This document shows positions 59,050-64,000 of a stretch of DNA of 64,000 nucleotides, piece by piece. Source of the stretch: Gordionus sp. m RMFG-2023 (lineage: Eukaryota > Nematomorpha > Gordioida > Chordodea > Parachordodidae); contig NC_088776.1 in NCBI RefSeq assembly GCF_954871325.1, positions 40,132,569-40,196,568 of the forward strand, read 5' to 3'. Each line of letters begins with the position of its first letter. Position 1 is the first letter of the stretch. The notes below the pieces were generated by a model. The model worked only from the letters and a program-made list of their open reading frames with translations, ran no database searches and was not told the origin of the DNA. Both the position numbers and the translations under genes were made by a program.

Positions 59050-59900
59050 CTTATATTAAATAAGGTAATCACCTGAAACCTCTGTGGTAATTCTACGCTT
59101 CTTTTTGGTCAATTCTAGATCACTATTTCTGTCTTTCCGGTTCCAAGTTTTTCGGTAATATACCTGTTAGGTGAATTCCGGACTATAATTCAGTTTTTTC
59201 TATTCAGGATTTAATGCTCAGAATTCAAATATTCAAAAATCTTGCTTTTTTGTAAATAAAAAAATTTGAAAATTTATTCGTAAAAAATTTTTGAGCATGC
59301 TCTAAGTAGATTATTGAGAAAAATAAAATTGTTTTTGTAAAAGAATCTTCAATGATTTTTTCGTTGGGGGGGGATTTGAACATATAATCTAAAAGTGCAC
59401 ATAGTCTTCATTAACACAACCGGTTACCTTCCTGTTGTGGTGTTCTTGACTCTTGGTTGCATTCAATTTATCTTTTAACGTTCTTAGCAGTAAATACGGT
59501 GATAGGGCTTCAAGATATTGTATGCTATTCCATTTACAATGAATACCTTGTGAATTGTGTTCCATTGTCGGTTACTATCTTTCTTAAAAAATACTCTGCG
59601 AAATCACCTCTAAACGCATTAATTATAGTAATCGACACTATATTCATTAATATGTTTTCTTCTCCTATTTCAAATAGGCATTTCTCTTCTCACGAAAATT
59701 TCCCCAAATTCGGACTCTTATTATCTTATATAAAATGTTTACAGTTGAATTAGCCCAATTAATAAGCAGATCATTGAGTCAACACCTTATAACTTTATCC
59801 TCCATTATTCGACTTTTGTTCCACTAGCTTTCGTAATGGAAACGGTAGGAGTCTCGATAGTAACAGTTGTATATTCTTTAAAGTGTAATTTTACCATTCT
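59050..59900 (-). mobile_element. Fossil LTR-retroelement scrap (Ty3/gypsy-like integrase)
   Basis: Short minus-strand scraps suggest an integrase: a VTDNGTQFT motif near 59560, typical of Ty3/gypsy integrase cores, and a possible C-terminal piece near 59060-59170. It is broken, with several disruptions. No LTRs, primer-binding site or other domains were seen. It looks old. Confidence 0.4.
59361..59436 (-). repeat. tRNA-like SINE head (degenerate)
   Basis: The minus strand has TGTTCAAATCC, a good B box, about 45 bases after GGTTGTGTTAATGAAG, an A-box-like stretch. Stem pairing is weak and a C8 run follows the B box, so this is not a working tRNA. A similar candidate lies at 205-306. Confidence 0.35.
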
Positions 59901-60301
59901 ATTATTTATCCGATCTAATTTATCTTATAATATTTCCTTAAATTCTTTAAAATAAAATTATTTTACAAGTAAACATTTTTGTTTATTCAAGAAGAAGTTA
60001 TGTAACGATGTTTTACCAAAAGATGTTTAACAGAATGTGTAAATAAAATGAATTTGAAAAGCTAATCATTAAAGCAGAAAATCCTAGCCTTTGTACTCTT
60101 ACAATATTTTCATTTATTTGATGGCACCCATCTTATTCTTATTCCCACAACGGGTCCCTTAAATGCGCCACTAATTGAATCTATTTATTGTTTTTTGATG
60201 TTATATATTTTGTTTTTTTAATGCTAATTTGTATTTTTATAAAAATTGGAAAATATTTTTAAAGAAACTACAGTTAAGAAAAGAATATATAAAAATAAAT
60301 A

Positions 60302-61365
60302 GGAGAAACTGGGGATCTTATGAACCCGAGGTTCTTGCGAGTCTAGAGTACTCAACTCTAATGGTTAATTTTTTTGACCAAATATGTATAACTACATTAT
60401 GCATATGCGGCTAAAATATCCTATTGCATATAAAATTTTTATAACGCAATATATGATTTATACCCTCAAAAGTAACTTTTTTAAATGCTTCAATTTATCA
60501 AAAATAAAAATAATAAAGGTTTTAATTAATAAATAACTAATTAATATAAAAGATTAAACCCTATTCTATATAAAATTATTTTTTATTTGAACAAATGTTT
60601 AGGCTACCATAAAATTAAATTTAAAGATATTGAGGGTCTGGAGAATTAATGACCATTTGTCTAAAATTTTATTAAAAATAAGAAAGTTATTTTAAAAAAC
60701 TTATTACTAACATAAATGAAACAAATAATGGAATATTACTATATTTAATGGAAATTCATCCAGCTAGTCGTTATAGAGAAAACGAACTTAGGTTATGCAA
60801 CAGTAAAAATATATAAATCCTCATTAATGAAACAATAAGATTTTTTGTCTACTTCAAAACAAATATCCAAGAAAGAACAAGGAACTATATTATGGAATTA
60901 TCTAATCTGGTTAAACAGAAATAAGTATCAAAAATAAATCAGTTTATGGGGTCTTTGTTCACGTAAATGCTCTTTTTGGGCACATGAACTTGTTGTTTTA
61001 ACCCATTCTGCATTTGTTTAAATTGTCAATAGATTACTAATCATTTATAATTATTTTCCATCGTGGCTTATTCTTATCAAAAAATTAGTTGCGATAATAT
61101 ATATATCATTTTAATATTTCAATTTTTTTCTAAAAAGCACCTCATATGAAAGCTTATCCTTCCCCGGGTGTAGTTCATCCTTTCCCAAATTTTTTTTTCT
61201 AAAAAATGAATTACTGTTAAAAAAAAGTATACTTCATTAAATAATTAATTATATGTATAGCATAAAAGTTAAGGGAATATGAGATATTATTTATTCAATA
61301 ATATCAAATAATTTATAATTTTATTTACGTTTGTCTTTTAGGGCTCACATGTTCCGCGTTCTACC
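60302..61365 (+). mobile_element. G-ended pogo-like element (TTCATCC subfamily, complete)
   Basis: Left end GGAGAAACTGGGGATCTTAT and right end CACATGTTCCGCGTTCTACC are inverted relatives, bordered by TA on both sides. The right third matches 4840-5157. Interior non-coding as far as can be read. Confidence 0.65.
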
Positions 61366-61379
61366 TATAGAAAGAAAGA

Positions 61380-62275
61380 CAATTAAAGTAATTTTTTGGA
61401 GGGATGGGGGGGGGGGAGAAGTTTTTTTCGAAAGTGTATAGTAATATCTTTTGCTCTTCCACCCTCATGTAAAACACTGATATTTTAATAAATTTAATTA
61501 TTGAGGGCTATAAGTATTATTTAAGGATCAGATTAAAATAATTAACTTGAATCATTTGAGACCCGAACTGCAAAGGCTCTTAGGTTAAATCTGGAAGAAA
61601 TTCAATGTGGGAATATCGTCATAAGCTTCGAAGGGCGTATGTATGAAATAGTGAAAGTTATTTAGAAATAATTGACCATATAAAAATTATCATATGAAAA
61701 AATGTAATACTAGGACAACTAAGGTGTTATTTTAATAATTATACTCCAAATTCTAATAAACCTAATATATGTCGGATGATTGCAGAAATAAATAAATTGC
61801 AAAAATATGAAGACAGACACAAAGTGACCTGAAAAGTATAAATATGCTAATAAAAAAATTTGTTAATTAGAGATTGTAGAAATAAAACTTTAACTATAGA
61901 TTATGAATCCGTGTAAGCTATAGTTCTAAAAAAAAAGAATAGGAGTTTAGTGTAAAATCCTAAATCAGGTTTGGGTTTAGAGTCCGATAAATAAGGACTT
62001 ATAAAACATATTTAATTAACAGAAACATATATTTAGTATTCATCATAAAAATAATTCATCATATTTAGAATAATAAACCTAAAATAAGATTTTAAAAAAA
62101 ATTATATATTTGTATTTTAAAAATTTTATTTAAGCGAATTATCCAAGATAATAGCATCACTGAGAGAATAAATAAAATAGGCGATTCTTGAATCCTAAAC
62201 CCTAAATTTAAAATGAGGGTTCGGGTTCTTAACAAAATCTTGAGAATTAGAAAGGTTCGGGCTCTCAGCCCTGGT
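61380..62275. repeat. G-run and degenerate GGGTTC-rich repeat
   Basis: A G12 run stands near 61407. From about 61950 to 62275 words such as 'aggtttgggtttagagtc', 'aatcctaaaccctaaa', 'gagggttcgggttct' and 'aggttcgggctctcagccctgg' recall the subterminal arrays of hAT family C (48603-49820). The closing CAGCCCTG could be a decayed hAT end. No partner end was found. Confidence 0.35.
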
Positions 62276-62279
62276 TAAT

Positions 62280-63295
62280 TTAAAGAATTATGCAATTAAG
62301 AAATGACGCATTATATAATAAAGTATCAAGATGTTTTAAATTAAAAGAAGATTATTACAAATATTGGAAAATTTATAAATAAAAACTTTTTTTAAAAATT
62401 ACAATGTTATCATTAGATTTTAATTATCATTCATTTTTCTAAATCTTTTTGCGAAATTATTATGTTATTATGTTTCAGATAAATTTAAATTTTAAATTTA
62501 ATAAATAAAAACGATTTATAGGAACATGTGTGCCGTTGTTAAGGAAAAAGTATGTATAGGAAATTCCTAAAATATTTTCTCTAATTTTTCTTTTTGAAAT
62601 AAATCAAATTTTATAATAACAAAAAAAATAATTTCCCTGAATATTCACTGTAAAAAGTAAAACAATTAAATTTATTTTTTTTTAGCCCGGAAAAGGCCAT
62701 ATAATATTTTTTTAAAAGTCCGGGCTATATGAGTTTTAGGTGGAAGGAGGAGTTCCATATTTTTTTGGTTTTATTATGCGCTGAGACTATGCTTTTATTG
62801 AATTAATATTTATAAAGTCATTTTTTAAATTTGTATTGTCATAGGTGAGGGGAAAATCGATTCAAAGTTTCACAGCGGTTGTCTGAAATTGATACTGAAG
62901 TTAGGGAGGATTAGGGACATATGGCAAGCATGGTGGGAAGGAAAATATAATTTCCACTTCCAAGAGCTAGACATCTAATTTGTCGATGTCTTTTATGCCT
63001 GTTATCTAAGGCTAATTTTTGAAAAAGTGGGGGAGCGGGTTTTCGCGGTTATTGAAAAATAAATTTTCCCATCATACCTAAAAAATAAATTTGGTTTTTT
63101 TGCTTTAATAATTGTATAAATTTTACAAAATATATAGTGTATTATATAAGTTATGACCCATGAGAAAACATGTTCCTATGCTTTTTAGTTCCTAGGCCTT
63201 ATAAAATCTACCCCTACTCCTGATTCAAAGTAGCAAGGGGTGAATTGGCAAATAAAATGGTGGAGATAATAACCTTTCAATAAAATAGGAAATCA
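62280..63295. other. AT-rich spacer with one CCGGGC scrap
   Basis: A small CCGGGC-family scrap ('tagcccggaaaaggcc' ... 'aaaagtccgggct', 62685-62730). The stretch 62840-63060 is less AT-rich but not open in any frame. Nothing else recognised. Confidence 0.4.
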
Positions 63296-63299
63296 AAAA

Positions 63300-63795
63300 A
63301 TTTTTAAAAAATGGATTCAATGTGTGCGTTGTGCTAATAATGACTCCTACATATATTCTCATAGTGTTTTTACTGATTTTTTAAAAATTTAATGTAATTC
63401 CTACCTACAAATTGTTATTCTTTTTTTATTCAACAAAATTCAAGATGTATATTTTTTTATGGAATTCCTACCTATAAATTGTTAATCTTTTTTTTATTCA
63501 AAAAATTCAAGATATATTTTTTTATGGTTTTAAATTTATATGTGCCAGTTTACCGTTAATGCTTTCACCTAACCCGAGCATGGGGTGTGATAGCAAAAAA
63601 AATCGACCTTCACTAAATCTCAAATAGTGCCTACATTATATTGGGTAAGAAGTTGACGTTTGTTTTTGGTTTATAACTAAATGTTAAAGCTACCCCTACT
63701 ATACACATGTTAAAATAAATTCCTTGATAATTGAAAAAACGTGTTATAAAATGTTTAAATTATAAATATTGCTCCCGTTTAATACCAGATTACTC
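63300..63795 (+). mobile_element. G-ended pogo-like element, 3' part (old)
   Basis: Order of landmarks as in 58500-58971: 'ttcaatgtgtgcgttgtgc', 'tgccagtttacc', 'gggtgtgatagcaaaaaaaat', 'aaatctcaaatagtgcc', and a decayed terminus GTTTAATACCAGATTACTC then TA. It contains a 67-bp tandem duplication at 63396-63527 ('aattcctacctacaaattgtta'). Confidence 0.5.
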
Positions 63796-64000
63796 TAAAT
63801 TCCATAAAATCTAAAAAAAAAATATCCATTCAACTGAAAAATAATCAATTAATTTTTATTTTTCCTATCAAGTCAACAATTTTTATATAAAATTACTGTC
63901 TATTGCATACACTAGTAGGAAAAGGTAGGTTATCTGCTTATTAAAACGAATCATATCCAAGCTAAAAAATATCTCAATAAGCAGGAGGATATATTTTATT

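Overview
The window is about three-quarters A+T and looks like intergenic DNA from a repeat-rich animal genome. Spliceable transposase exons, hAT and pogo/Tigger DNA transposons, an RTE-like LINE and tRNA-like SINE heads are all eukaryotic. The element mix would suit an arthropod (an AT-rich crustacean or insect), but nothing seen fixes the species. I found no convincing host protein gene, no rRNA and no intact tRNA. Almost every recognisable piece of coding sequence is transposase or reverse transcriptase decay.

Layout. 1-1.9 kb: a hAT-type MITE, a tRNA-like SINE head, a long imperfect palindrome and a minisatellite. 2.5-3.9 kb: a hAT element with perfect 8-bp target duplications (family A, minus strand). 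3.9-18 kb: a field of TA-flanked elements with G-rich ends (GGGGAGACCGGGG type). Some are nested in each other, and they carry Jerky/pogo-like transposase scraps. 18.8-21.8 kb: a hAT (family B) with a perfect target duplication, sitting inside an older relative of itself and itself holding a CCGGGC-rich MITE. 22-30 kb: further G-ended and CCGGGC elements, including a clean MITE-into-element insertion with an empty-site control. 30-37.6 kb: a possible hAT with GTAACG-rich ends, more pogo-like copies and a family B relative. 37.9-40.3 kb: a decayed LINE. 43.6-44.3 kb: a MITE with a 238-bp tandem duplication. 46.2-46.9 kb: a Tigger-like deletion derivative. 48.6-58 kb: four hAT insertions, nested two and two. 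59-64 kb: a fossil LTR-retroelement scrap and more G-ended elements.

How the parts relate. The strongest result is a dated stack of insertions: terminal inverted repeats, exact target duplications and paralogous empty sites give relative ages. A second result joins scattered evidence into one hypothesis. The G-ended, TA-flanked repeats appear to be deletion derivatives of a Jerky/pogo-like transposon, because helix-turn-helix remnants lie inside two copies and a DDE-type C-terminal remnant lies beside a third. I did not find a new functional system; the window is a transposon graveyard with some well-preserved stratigraphy.
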